A DNA stretch of 30,694 bases, from positions 1 to 30,694 of the forward strand of contig SZOQ01000009.1 in NCBI GenBank assembly GCA_030272835.1, in the 5' to 3' direction. Below the pieces are notes generated by a model. It had not been told where the DNA came from. It did not search any database and was given only the letters and a program-made list of their open reading frames with translations. The first letter of the stretch is position 1. Each line of letters starts with the position of its first letter. Made by a program: the position numbers and the translations under genes. This DNA is from 2-12-FULL-60-25 sp003576745. Lineage in GTDB: Bacteria > Patescibacteriota > Patescibacteriia > 2-12-FULL-60-25. Of this stretch, positions 1 through 7,491 are shown one piece after another.

Positions 1-1
1 A

Positions 2-679
2 TCCACCCATATCGGCGAAGGAGCCATTGTGGGCATTGTCTCCACCAAGCCCGGATTCCTCGGAGGCGAATGGAAGGAAGGCCATCATGCCATTGCCCTG
101 GCAGGACGCGTTCCCACCAAGGTGAGCACGGAAAACGGCATCATCCGCGCCGGAGACTATCTTGCCCCTTCAAGCGCGCCCGGCATTGCCATGCGCGCCA
201 CCAATCCCGGCCCCACAGCCGCCATTGCTCTTCAGGACTATGACGGCACCAGCGCCACCGCCACCATTATCGCCTATGTATATGTGGGGTGGTGGGGCGG
301 CGACGGCGATTCTGGATCGGCAGCATCCGGCGGTACGGGAAGCGCGCCTCGCGCAGGGCTTGCGGAAATATTCTCTGGCGACAAGAGCGTGGAAGTCACC
401 TTTGAGAGCCTTGGGGCATATCCGATTATCCATGTGACCCCGTATGATTTGCCCACCGGCGAATATGGCATACGCAATGTCACGGACATCGGCTTTACCA
501 TCGTTCTCATGCAGACACAGACCATTGATCTCCGGTTCGCATGGACCGCGGAACCTTCGCCGGGCAGTCCGATACTCTTCAAATCAAACGGTACCAGCGC
601 ACCATACAATCAGACGACCGGGGAAATTATCCAAAGCGATTCGACCGAAGGAGGAAGCCCAACCGGCGGTTCTCCATAG
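2..679 (+). CDS. C-terminal part of a large surface protein (partial)
   Basis: The frame is open to the left edge, so this is the 3' end of a longer gene; the GTG at 29 is not a convincing start. It encodes about 225 residues. The segment GRVPTKVSTENG...AGDYL...PGIAMRA, followed by a Gly/Ala-rich stretch ending in YVYVGWW, resembles the C-terminal domain seen at the end of many CPR surface and tail-fibre-like proteins, some of which are self-processing. A beta-rich domain with FESLGAYPIIHVTPYD follows, then a low-complexity Gly/Ser/Pro tail. The N-terminal domains lie outside the window, so the ligand or attachment role is unknown. A clear terminator follows at about 766-800. The coding call is secure; the function is only a family resemblance. 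Confidence 0.75.
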   Translation, partial: STHIGEGAIVGIVSTKPGFLGGEWKEGHHAIALAGRVPTKVSTENGIIRAGDYLAPSSAPGIAMRATNPGPTAAIALQDYDGTSATATIIAYVYVGWWGGDGDSGSAASGGTGSAPRAGLAEIFSGDKSVEVTFESLGAYPIIHVTPYDLPTGEYGIRNVTDIGFTIVLMQTQTIDLRFAWTAEPSPGSPILFKSNGTSAPYNQTTGEIIQSDSTEGGSPTGGSP

Positions 680-765
680 CGGACGAATCATGCAGGCGGA
701 CGCGTCCCATGTGCAGGGACGCAAGACAAAATTCCCTTCATAAACACAAAAAACGTGCGTACACG

Positions 766-800
766 AAAAAGGCGGTCCTGATCACCGCCTTTTTCTTTTT
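766..800 (+). terminator. Rho-independent terminator
   Basis: The stem AAAAAGGCGGT / ACCGCCTTTTT has a 7-nt loop (777-783) and is followed by more T residues. It closes the surface-protein gene that ends at 679. Confidence 0.9.
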
Positions 801-852
801 TACGGTATGAAGAACAGGTAATGGGGAATTGCACAGCATATTTGACGCCCTG

Positions 853-861
853 TGGTATACT
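853..861 (+). promoter_or_regulatory. Extended -10 promoter of the Wzy-like gene
   Basis: TGGTATACT is an extended -10 box (TGnTATAAT type). No good -35 lies at the usual distance. It predicts a leader of roughly 20 nt with no Shine-Dalgarno before the ATG at 888. Confidence 0.55.
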
Positions 862-887
862 GAAGACCACATTTCATCATAACGCGT

Positions 888-3344
888 ATGCCAGACGGAA
901 CACTCTCACAAGGCGCTTTAGCTGTACTCAAGCGCTCATCATCCCTTCCCGGGATACTCGGGAAGATTATTGACGGGTCGGTCATTCTCGTGGCCGTCCT
1001 TACGCCACTGTGGTTTTTGCCGGTGACGCTCGACGTGATCGAGCTCAACAAACAAACCCTGTTGGTCGTGCTCACCATGATTGCGGTGATCGCATGGGTG
1101 GCCAAGGCTCTGCTCGAACGTTCATTCAGTCTGGCGCGATCATGGCTGCATCTCGTGGTCCTGTTCTTTTTGATCGGCTATAAGCTCATCAGTTTCTTTT
1201 CCGTTGACTGGTACCTTTCGTTCGTGGGCAATGTAGGGCAAATGCAATGGGCATTCGCAACCATTGCCGCGCTCGTGCTGCTTTACTTCGTTTTGGTAAA
1301 CCGGTTTCGGACGGCGGGAAACGTGTATGACCTTGTGCTGTGGTTTTTGCTCGGTTCCGGGCTCGCCGGTTTGTACGGGTTACTGCAAATGGCGGGCATA
1401 CATGTGTTCGGCAGCAGCGGCATTACCGCGAGCAATGCGTTTAATACCCTCGGAACGGCGAATGCGCTCGCGGTGTATATGGTGGTTCCCACGGTTATCG
1501 CCGCATCGCTCACGGTGCTGGGATGCCGCGAACGGACCTGCGTGCTTGCGCGCGGCAATTGGGTGTCGTCATTCTGGCAGGGGGTCATTTGGGCCACGCT
1601 CATTCTCGGCCTTCTCGTTAGCGTGGTAGTGGACTTTTGGGTTGTGTGGGCCGGACTCTTGTTCGGCATGGTGCTGGTTGTGGTTATTCCCTTCCTTCGC
1701 ACGCGGCGCTTTGGCCAGCCGGTGATGCTTGCGGTTCCCACGGTTCTCGCCGTGGTGGCCGTTCTTCTTTTGCTGTTCCGCACGCCGCTCAATTTGAATG
1801 TTCCGTCCGAAGTGTCTCCGTCGGCCATGCACTCATGGAATATCGCGCGGCAAGTATTGCGCGATCAGCCGCTGTTCGGTTCCGGCCCGGGCACATGGAT
1901 TTATGATTACGCCAAATACCGCTCCGTGTCCGTGAACGTGTCCCAGTTCTGGACCATCCGTTTCGAGCGCGGGCTCTCCGCCTTCCTTACCATGCTCGCC
2001 ACGCTCGGGCTTATCGGAACCACGCTGTGGCTTTTGCTCGTCATATCTGCAATCGCGAAATCCGCGCATCATCTTGTGACCGAACGGAATGACGATGCCT
2101 GGCAGGCCTATCTCACCGTGTTCGTGGGCTGGGCAACCACGGTATTCCTTGCATTCTTCTATAATTACAATGTCGCGCATCATGTGGCGTTCTGGTTCCT
2201 ACTCGGCCTGCTGGGCATTCTTGTAACGCGCGAACGCTGGACATGGGACAGCCGCCACGGGTGGGTTACGTCCGTGTTGTCCGTGGCATTTATCGTCCTT
2301 GCCGTGGGCGCCATTTCCGTGACATGGCTTGCGGGACAGCGGCTGGTGGCCGACGCAAAATACTCCCAGGCCGTCCGCGCCTTCCAGCGCGGGGATGCCA
2401 TTGAGGATTCCATCGGTTCGCTTGAATCGGCGGTGTCGCTCAATAAACTCAATGACGTGTATTATCGGAATTTGTCGCAGGCGCTCTTGGTGAAGGTCGC
2501 GCGCGACATGCAGCAGGAACCCACGGAAGAGCTGGCAAAGCAGGTGAATGTCCATGTGGCGAAGGCGGTTGAGGCGGCCAAGCAGGCCACGGAAATATCG
2601 CCGGCAAATGTCGACAACTGGTCCAATCTCGCCATTGTGTATCAGGCCATTGCGAGCTTTACGCGTGGCGCGGACGAATTCGCCATCCGCCATTACAGCG
2701 ATGCGCTTGAACGCGAACCCAACAATCCGGTGTTCATGAATGAAATCGGCAAGCTCTATGTACTCCGCTCCGACGCCTATCGCACGCTTCTGAATTCTCC
2801 GGAACAGGCCGCCCGCGATGAGGCGGAAGCCAATATTAAGAATGAACTTAGCAAAGCCGCCGAATGGTTCAACAATGCCATCACCACAAAGCCGGATTAT
2901 GCCGCGGCCCACTTTAATCTTGGGCTGGTATATGAACGCCAGGGCAATCTGAAGGATTCCATACGCAAGCTTGAAGAGGTGCTCGGCGTGAATCCGCAGG
3001 ATATCGGCGTGGCGTTCCAGCTGGCCATTCTGTATTACCGCGACGGGAATTCGGACGCTTCCCGCCAGCTCTTTGAGCAGATTGTGCAGGCGGAACCGAA
3101 TTACGCGAATGCCCGCTGGTTCCTGTCGTCCGTATATGAGGAACAGGGCCTCTATGATCTCGCTATCGAACAGGTGAAGGAAGTCAAAAAGACAAATGCC
3201 GACAATCCGGCGGTGGATCAAAGGCTTGCCGACCTCGAGCAAAAGAGGGCCGAGGGAGCCAAGCCCACGCCGCAACCGTTGTTGAACCCGCTTGAACAGA
3301 ATATCCAAGGCCCTGAAGAACAGAATCCCGTTCAGGCCCCGTAA
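888..3344 (+). CDS. O-antigen ligase/polymerase-like membrane protein with C-terminal TPR repeats
   Basis: This 818-residue protein has about a dozen hydrophobic segments in residues 20-490. The motif DQPLFGSGPGTW (from residue 326), followed by a Tyr-rich segment, is the hallmark of the Wzy_C/O-antigen ligase family, which polymerises or ligates lipid-linked glycans at the outer face of the membrane. From about 490 to 790 it is helical with tetratricopeptide-like repeats (for example AAHFNLGLVYERQGNLKDSIRKLEEVL), then a Pro/Gln-rich tail. The Wzy-TPR fusion is common in CPR and Gram-positive genomes. The substrate is unknown; it may be a surface polysaccharide or a glycan put on protein. No Shine-Dalgarno is seen. 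It is monocistronic, between two terminators. Confidence 0.85.
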   Translation: MPDGTLSQGALAVLKRSSSLPGILGKIIDGSVILVAVLTPLWFLPVTLDVIELNKQTLLVVLTMIAVIAWVAKALLERSFSLARSWLHLVVLFFLIGYKLISFFSVDWYLSFVGNVGQMQWAFATIAALVLLYFVLVNRFRTAGNVYDLVLWFLLGSGLAGLYGLLQMAGIHVFGSSGITASNAFNTLGTANALAVYMVVPTVIAASLTVLGCRERTCVLARGNWVSSFWQGVIWATLILGLLVSVVVDFWVVWAGLLFGMVLVVVIPFLRTRRFGQPVMLAVPTVLAVVAVLLLLFRTPLNLNVPSEVSPSAMHSWNIARQVLRDQPLFGSGPGTWIYDYAKYRSVSVNVSQFWTIRFERGLSAFLTMLATLGLIGTTLWLLLVISAIAKSAHHLVTERNDDAWQAYLTVFVGWATTVFLAFFYNYNVAHHVAFWFLLGLLGILVTRERWTWDSRHGWVTSVLSVAFIVLAVGAISVTWLAGQRLVADAKYSQAVRAFQRGDAIEDSIGSLESAVSLNKLNDVYYRNLSQALLVKVARDMQQEPTEELAKQVNVHVAKAVEAAKQATEISPANVDNWSNLAIVYQAIASFTRGADEFAIRHYSDALEREPNNPVFMNEIGKLYVLRSDAYRTLLNSPEQAARDEAEANIKNELSKAAEWFNNAITTKPDYAAAHFNLGLVYERQGNLKDSIRKLEEVLGVNPQDIGVAFQLAILYYRDGNSDASRQLFEQIVQAEPNYANARWFLSSVYEEQGLYDLAIEQVKEVKKTNADNPAVDQRLADLEQKRAEGAKPTPQPLLNPLEQNIQGPEEQNPVQAP

Positions 3345-3360
3345 TCCGTCCGGCAACAAG

Positions 3361-3390
3361 AAAAACGCTTCCGCTTTGCGGGGGCGTTTT
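3361..3390 (+). terminator. Terminator after the Wzy-like gene
   Basis: The outer stem AAAACGC / GCGTTTT encloses CCGC-TTT-GCGG. The T run is inside the stem, so it could work in both directions. Confidence 0.75.
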
Positions 3391-3411
3391 GCATCCGGCT
3401 CCGTTCGCCCA

Positions 3412-3420
3412 TGCTACACT
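3412..3420 (+). promoter_or_regulatory. Extended -10 promoter, near-leaderless
   Basis: TGCTACACT ends 7 nt before the ATG at 3428, so transcription would start at or next to the start codon. This supports the start at 3428 rather than the in-frame ATG at 3389, which lies upstream of the promoter. Confidence 0.6.
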
Positions 3421-3427
3421 ATGGATT

Positions 3428-4228
3428 ATGAACGGAAGCGGACATTCTCTTTCCGAACGGCTCGCCCTCTGGCTCGGCCGCGCATCGCGCGAACCGTTCG
3501 CGAACGCAAAAGAAACGGCCCGGGCTATTGAGGAGCTCCAGCGCGAGCAGACGCGTTTGGCCGGGGAATTGGAATCTCTGCTTGTGGCATATGATAAAAA
3601 ATCGCGGAAGCTTTCGACGCGTCTGGCTCGGGCCATGCTGGGAGGCGATGTGAGTCCTGCCGAGCTTGCGAAACTCGCGGAAGAGCAGGAGGCGCTCTGG
3701 CGGCTTATCCGTCGGGGGCAGGCGGCAGGCCGGAGTACGCGCGCGCTCGAGCAGGAGTTGCGGGAATGGTGCAGTCGGAGCGAAGCGTATGTCGGAAGAC
3801 GCCATCCGGATCATCCCGAACAGCGCAGGGAATTCGTGGCATCCGAGCTTCGGAGCCGCGGCAGAGATCCCGAAGCTTTTATGGAATATGTGCGTCGGCC
3901 TTTTGAAGGAAGCGCCAGAGACGTGGATGCGCTCGGGGATGCCATAGTGGGTCCAGAAGACGGGAATGACATTATGCTCTCCGATCCCATGATGCCGGCG
4001 GAAAACGCGCATGTCGTCTGGGACACCGAGGGATCGGAAGACGTCATCCTTCGGGAAATCGCCTCATGCCGGCGGGAAATCCGCCGCCTGCTTGCGCATC
4101 CGGATTCCCGACACCTTGGCGGCGAGCTTGCATCATTCCACGCGCAGCTGAAATATCTCCATGCGCATTTGCGTTTGCAGGATCGTAAACGCGGGGAGCG
4201 CCGCCAGCGGCTCGTTATCGGAGCCTGA
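3428..4228 (+). CDS. Hypothetical coiled-coil protein
   Basis: I do not recognise this 266-residue protein. It is highly charged, Arg/Glu-rich, with no signal peptide or membrane segment, so it is probably cytoplasmic. Residues about 20-65 (KETARAIEELQREQTRLAGELESLL) and the C-terminus (REIASCRREIRRLLAHPDSRHLGGELASFHAQLKYLHAHLRLQDRK) are heptad-like helices; the middle is acidic and probably flexible. The ATG at 3428 was chosen because an extended -10 box ends 7 nt upstream. It is followed by tRNA-Ala. A structural or nucleic-acid-binding role is possible but not shown. Confidence 0.7.
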   Translation: MNGSGHSLSERLALWLGRASREPFANAKETARAIEELQREQTRLAGELESLLVAYDKKSRKLSTRLARAMLGGDVSPAELAKLAEEQEALWRLIRRGQAAGRSTRALEQELREWCSRSEAYVGRRHPDHPEQRREFVASELRSRGRDPEAFMEYVRRPFEGSARDVDALGDAIVGPEDGNDIMLSDPMMPAENAHVVWDTEGSEDVILREIASCRREIRRLLAHPDSRHLGGELASFHAQLKYLHAHLRLQDRKRGERRQRLVIGA

Positions 4229-4232
4229 TACG

Positions 4233-4261
4233 TTGACGGATACGAAAATTTCGGCCATACT
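4233..4261 (+). promoter_or_regulatory. Promoter of tRNA-Ala
   Basis: TTGACG (4233-4238), exactly 17 bp, then CATACT (4256-4261). The predicted start is about 14 nt before the tRNA. Confidence 0.65.
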
Positions 4262-4281
4262 CATCCCGCAAAAACAAAGAC

Positions 4282-4357
4282 GGGCCGTTAGCTCAGCTGG
4301 TAGAGCGCTTCCATGGCATGGAAGAGGTCAAGAGTTCAAGTCTCTTACGGTCCACCA
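4282..4357 (+). tRNA. tRNA-Ala (anticodon GGC)
   Basis: A full cloverleaf is present. Acceptor GGGCCGT pairs with ACGGTCC (one G-T wobble), the D-arm is GCTC/GAGC, the anticodon stem CTTCC/GGAAG has loop ATGGCAT giving anticodon GGC, and the T-arm AAGAG/CTCTT has loop TTCAAGT. CCA is encoded. It decodes GCC. Confidence 0.97.
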
Positions 4358-4362
4358 ACACG

Positions 4363-4395
4363 ACACTCCGGCATGACCGGAGTGTTGTTGTTTTA
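4363..4395 (+). terminator. Terminator of tRNA-Ala
   Basis: The perfect stem ACACTCCGG / CCGGAGTGT with loop CATGA is followed by TGTTGTTTT. Confidence 0.88.
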
Positions 4396-4700
4396 TAGGA
4401 AGTGGGGAGTAGGGGGTGGCCGTGGGCCATGGGTCGTGAGGTATGGGTTATGGGCCGTGAGCCTTGAGCCGTGAGCCATGAGCCCCGAAACCCGAACCCT
4501 TTACCCTCTACCCTCTACCCTCTGCCCTTTGCCCTGGGTCTGTAGGATCGTAGGTCCGTAGGGTCATGTGCTGTTTATCCTAGACCTATAACCCGCAACC
4601 CGATCTCCATTCATTTCCCACAACTCCCTCAACCCGAAAATTCTAGAACGGTTCTTTATAGACCCTACGCAACCACGTCCTACGCAACCACGCAACTCTC
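4396..4700. repeat. Intergenic array of degenerate 7-8-nt words
   Basis: No gene is seen here. The spacer is built from runs of short, slightly varied words: GGGAGTA-type, then gccTTGA/gccGTGA/gccATGA, then ACCCTCT repeated, then CCCTTTGCCCTGGG, then GTAGGATC/GTAGGTCC/GTAGGGTC, then CTACGCAACCACGTC. Positions 4418-4473 are a perfect inverted copy of 6159-6214. The element at 4525-4563 recurs near 8987 and 9233, and in inverted orientation near 13752 and 13845. Confidence 0.85.
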
Positions 4701-4712
4701 TACCTACCATCC

Positions 4713-4741
4713 TTGCCCGGTTCGCTGATTTCCTCTATCCT
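4713..4741 (+). promoter_or_regulatory. Promoter of ychF, near-leaderless
   Basis: TTGCCC (4713-4718), 17 bp, TATCCT (4736-4741). The predicted start is about 3 nt before the ATG at 4751. It begins right where the word array ends. Confidence 0.6.
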
Positions 4742-4750
4742 CGCCGCGGT

Positions 4751-5842
4751 ATGGCATTGCAGGTCGGAATCGTCGGTCTTCCGAACGTAGGGAAATCCAC
4801 GCTGTTTTCCGCAATCACCAATAGCGCAGTTGATTGCGCGAATTTTCCGTTTTGCACCATTGATCCGAATGTCGGGGTGGTGGAAGTGCCGGATGAGCGG
4901 CTTCGCCAGCTTGCGGAGGTTTCAAAATCCCAAAAGGTTATTCCGACCACCATTGAATTCGTGGATATCGCCGGGCTCGTAAAAGGCGCATCCGAAGGAC
5001 AGGGACTTGGGAACAAATTCCTTGCTCATATTCGAGAATGCGACGCCATCGCGCAGGTCGTCCGCGCATTCGAAAACCCCGACGTGATTCATGTGGAGGG
5101 CGCCATTCATCCTGAACGCGATGCCGAAACCATCGGGGTAGAGCTCGCGCTTGCCGATCTCGAAACGGTCGAAAAAAGGCTCGACACGGCGCGCAAGCAG
5201 GAGAAAGCCGGGAAAACCAAGGAGCTCACGGCTCTCATCGAGGCGCTTGAACATGCGAAAACGCTCCTCTCGGACGGAATGGCACTGCGCGATGAGCCGT
5301 GGACTGTCGATATTCAAAAAGAACTTCGGGCCTTACAGCTTTTAACATTTAAGCCCATGCTGTATGTGGTGAATGTAAGCGAGGAGCAGCTGACGAACGG
5401 GTCGTGGAGCGAGCGCGTGCGAAATCTTGTCTCCGCAGGGCGCGAAGTGGTCCCTGTGTGCGTGAAAATGGAAGCGGAATTATCCGGCATGTCCAATGAA
5501 GAAAGGTATGAATATCTCGCGTCGCTCGGGCAGGAAGAGTCGGGATTGGACAGGCTCATTACAGCGGCCTATCGGATTTTGGGACTCATCACGTTTTTGA
5601 CGAGCGGTGAAAAAGAATCGCGGGCATGGACCGTGGTCGCGGGAAGCACGGCGCCGGTTGCCGCAGGAAAAATCCACTCGGATTTTGAAAAAAACTTTAT
5701 CCGCGCCGAGGTCTGCGACTGGCAGGATTTTGTTGCCCTCAAAGGGGACGCGGGTTGTCGCGATGCAGGAAAGCTACGCATCGAAGGAAAAGAGTATGTC
5801 ATCCGCGACGGGGACGTGTGCCATTTTCGGGTAGGGGCGTAG
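4751..5842 (+). CDS. ychF: Obg-family P-loop ATPase/GTPase YchF
   Basis: This 363-residue protein has the normal length of YchF, a ribosome-associated P-loop nucleotidase that prefers ATP and has been linked to translation and oxidative-stress control. The Walker A box GLPNVGKST is at residues 9-17, the G3 motif DIAGLVKGAS starts at D72, and NVSE at 208-211 replaces the NKxD specificity motif, as is typical of YchF. A helical arm lies in the middle. The C-terminal TGS-type domain runs from about 278 (ITFLTSGEKESRAWTV...KIHSDFEKNFIRAEVCDW). The last residues, HFRVGA, depart from the usual HFRFNV ending, and the TAG stop is already part of the word array that follows. There is no Shine-Dalgarno. 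Confidence 0.97.
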   Translation: MALQVGIVGLPNVGKSTLFSAITNSAVDCANFPFCTIDPNVGVVEVPDERLRQLAEVSKSQKVIPTTIEFVDIAGLVKGASEGQGLGNKFLAHIRECDAIAQVVRAFENPDVIHVEGAIHPERDAETIGVELALADLETVEKRLDTARKQEKAGKTKELTALIEALEHAKTLLSDGMALRDEPWTVDIQKELRALQLLTFKPMLYVVNVSEEQLTNGSWSERVRNLVSAGREVVPVCVKMEAELSGMSNEERYEYLASLGQEESGLDRLITAAYRILGLITFLTSGEKESRAWTVVAGSTAPVAAGKIHSDFEKNFIRAEVCDWQDFVALKGDAGCRDAGKLRIEGKEYVIRDGDVCHFRVGA

Positions 5843-6233
5843 GGGTGCGTAGGCCATGGGTTATGGGCCGTGAGCCATGGGCCTTGCGCCCCGAAACCCG
5901 AAATCCATTCTCCGTTCTCCATTCCCCTTTGCCCTGCACTCTTGCACGGAAGTTCTAGGGTTGTTGCTATTGGCAATGAGCAAAAGGGCAAAGGGGAACA
6001 GGTTATGGGTTATGAGTTATGGGTTACGGGAAGATTGCAACTGGGAGCTATTGGCTATTAGCAATGGGGCCGTTCAAGAGTTCCAGAGTTTTAGGGTTCT
6101 AGGGTTGGGAAAGAGAAGCTCTAGAACTCTGGAACCCTGAAACCCTTGGCTCACGGCCCACGGCTCAAGGCTCACGGCCCATAACCCATACCTCACGACC
6201 CATGGCCCACGGCCTTCCCCCATTCCCCACTCC
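5843..6233. repeat. Word array between ychF and galU (copy 1)
   Basis: This non-coding spacer carries a composite repeat: an ATGGGTTATGGGCC/GTGAGCC section from 5852, a 67-bp block (5907-5973) identical to 7216-7282, heptamers of the GCTATTG/GCTATTA/GCAATGG type (about 6047-6066), a 50-bp block (6071-6120) identical to 7299-7348, and a section rich in GGCTCACGGCCCA (6145-6215). GTTCCAGAGTT (6080-6090) and AACTCTGGAAC (6125-6135) form a perfect 11-bp inverted repeat. The outer ATGGG..GTGAGCC and GGCTCAC..CCCAT words are also roughly inverted, so the unit could fold as one large hairpin. Confidence 0.88.
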
Positions 6234-7115
6234 CTACTTCCTACCACCCATTCCCTTCATCATCCGTTTTACATCATCCCTCATATCCTTCCGTTCCATG
6301 GCGAGCTCGATATTTGCTTTGAGCCAGCCGATTTTTGAACCCGTATCGTAGTAGCGACCCTCGATTTCACGGGCATATACGGCCCGTTTTTTCATGAGCC
6401 GGAAAATCGCATCGAGCAGAACATATTCCCCATTGTGTCCGGGCTTTAATGCGCGAATTTCGTCAAAAATGTCCGGCGTCAATATATACGCTCCCATGGC
6501 CGCGAGCCTTGAAGGCGCCCGTTTTGGCCCGGGTTTTTCCATCATGCCTTTTACTTCGTAGGTGCGCGTATCCACCTTTTGTTTCGGGTCGATAATGCCG
6601 TAGCGCTTGGTTCCCTCCGCATCTACGGGGAACACCGCGAGCACGGGGTCATGATAGCGTTCATATGTTTCAATCATCTGGCGGAGTCTCGGAACGTTTC
6701 CCGAGATAATTTCATCGCCGAAGAGCACGGCGAATGGTTCACTGTGAATGAGATTCGCCGCGTTCAACACGGGCGTGGCATTTCCATACGGTCCTTTTTG
6801 CCGGATATAGATGAAGTTCGCGAGTTTCCCGACATGCTGGACGTCCGCGAGAATGTCTTTTTTTCCGGTTTTCCGAAGCCATGCTTCCAATTCCGTGTTC
6901 ACGTCGAAATGATCTTCCACGGGTCGCTTCGTATGCGATGTTACAAGGATAACTTCCTCAATCCCGCTTTCCACCGCTTCTTCCACCACGTACTGGATAA
7001 CAGGCTTGTCGATAATCGGGAGCATTTCCTTTGGCATGGCCTTGGTGGCGGGAAGAAACCGCGTTCCGAAGCCTGCAACGGGAATAATCACCTTTCGGAC
7101 GGAGTATCGTTTCAT
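6234..7115 (-). CDS. galU: UTP--glucose-1-phosphate uridylyltransferase
   Basis: This 293-residue enzyme makes UDP-glucose from UTP and glucose-1-phosphate, the donor for many surface glycans. The N-terminal nucleotide-binding signature VIIPVAGFGTRFLPATK is at residues 9-25 with the KEMLPIIDKP stretch after it, the metal-site FGDE is at 132-135, EKP is at 193-195 and YDTGSKIGWLKA at 256-267. I chose the ATG at 7115 because TACAAT lies 8 nt upstream and the family starts here; the longer frame to 7166 only translates the neighbouring word array. The last codons (GGRK) and the TAG stop lie within or next to the array. It is flanked by direct copies of the same composite repeat. Confidence 0.96.
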   Translation of the reverse strand: MKRYSVRKVIIPVAGFGTRFLPATKAMPKEMLPIIDKPVIQYVVEEAVESGIEEVILVTSHTKRPVEDHFDVNTELEAWLRKTGKKDILADVQHVGKLANFIYIRQKGPYGNATPVLNAANLIHSEPFAVLFGDEIISGNVPRLRQMIETYERYHDPVLAVFPVDAEGTKRYGIIDPKQKVDTRTYEVKGMMEKPGPKRAPSRLAAMGAYILTPDIFDEIRALKPGHNGEYVLLDAIFRLMKKRAVYAREIEGRYYDTGSKIGWLKANIELAMERKDMRDDVKRMMKGMGGRK

Positions 7116-7123
7116 ATAGCAGG

Positions 7124-7129
7124 ATTGTA
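7124..7129 (-). promoter_or_regulatory. -10 box of galU
   Basis: TACAAT on the minus strand lies 8 nt before the ATG at 7115, predicting a near-leaderless mRNA. Confidence 0.5.
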
Positions 7130-7466
7130 CCGCATGGGGAGGGAGTGGGGAGTGGGGGGTGGCCATGGGTTATGGGTCATGCGCCGTGAGCCATGGGCCT
7201 TGCGCCCCGAAACCTATTCTCCGTTCTCCATTCCCCTTTGCCCTGCACTCTTGCACGGAAGTTCTAGGGTTGTTGCTATTGGTAATTGGTACCGAGGTCG
7301 TTCAAGAGTTCCAGAGTTTTAGGGTTCTAGGGTTGGGAAAGAGAAGCTTTAGAACTCTGGAACCCTAAAACCCTTGGCTCAAGGCTCACGGCGTATGACC
7401 CATGCCTCACGACCCACGGCTCACGGCCACCCCCCCACTCCCTACTCCTACTTCCTCCTCGTCCTG
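7130..7466. repeat. Word array between galU and the solute-binding gene (copy 2)
   Basis: This is a second copy, in the same orientation, of the composite repeat at 5852-6215. It starts with AGTGGGG heptamers (7136-7160). The blocks at 7216-7282 (67 bp) and 7299-7348 (50 bp) are identical to copy 1; the linker between them is far shorter, and small word-sized insertions occur (for example a TCATGC-type word near 7177). No gene is present. Confidence 0.88.
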
Positions 7467-7474
7467 CGCGACAA

Positions 7475-7483
7475 TGCTATACT
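7475..7483 (+). promoter_or_regulatory. Extended -10 promoter, near-leaderless
   Basis: TGCTATACT ends 8 nt before the ATG at 7492. Confidence 0.65.
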
Positions 7484-7491
7484 GACCGTGT

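Noticed and set aside
2199..3359. 386-residue minus-strand frame opposite the Wzy-TPR gene
   Set aside because: The plus-strand protein has clear membrane and TPR features; this is its shadow.
4396..4700. CRISPR array
   Set aside because: Units are 7-8 nt, degenerate and without spacers of constant length; no cas genes.
5870..6140. Overlapping plus-strand open frames inside the ychF-galU spacer
   Set aside because: They translate word arrays (same peptide also from 7159-7368), lack promoters and ribosome sites, and resemble no protein; the repeat explains them.
7116..7166. N-terminal extension of galU (MATPHSPLPP...)
   Set aside because: It translates array DNA and lies upstream of the TACAAT box; the family begins at MKRYSVRKVIIP.
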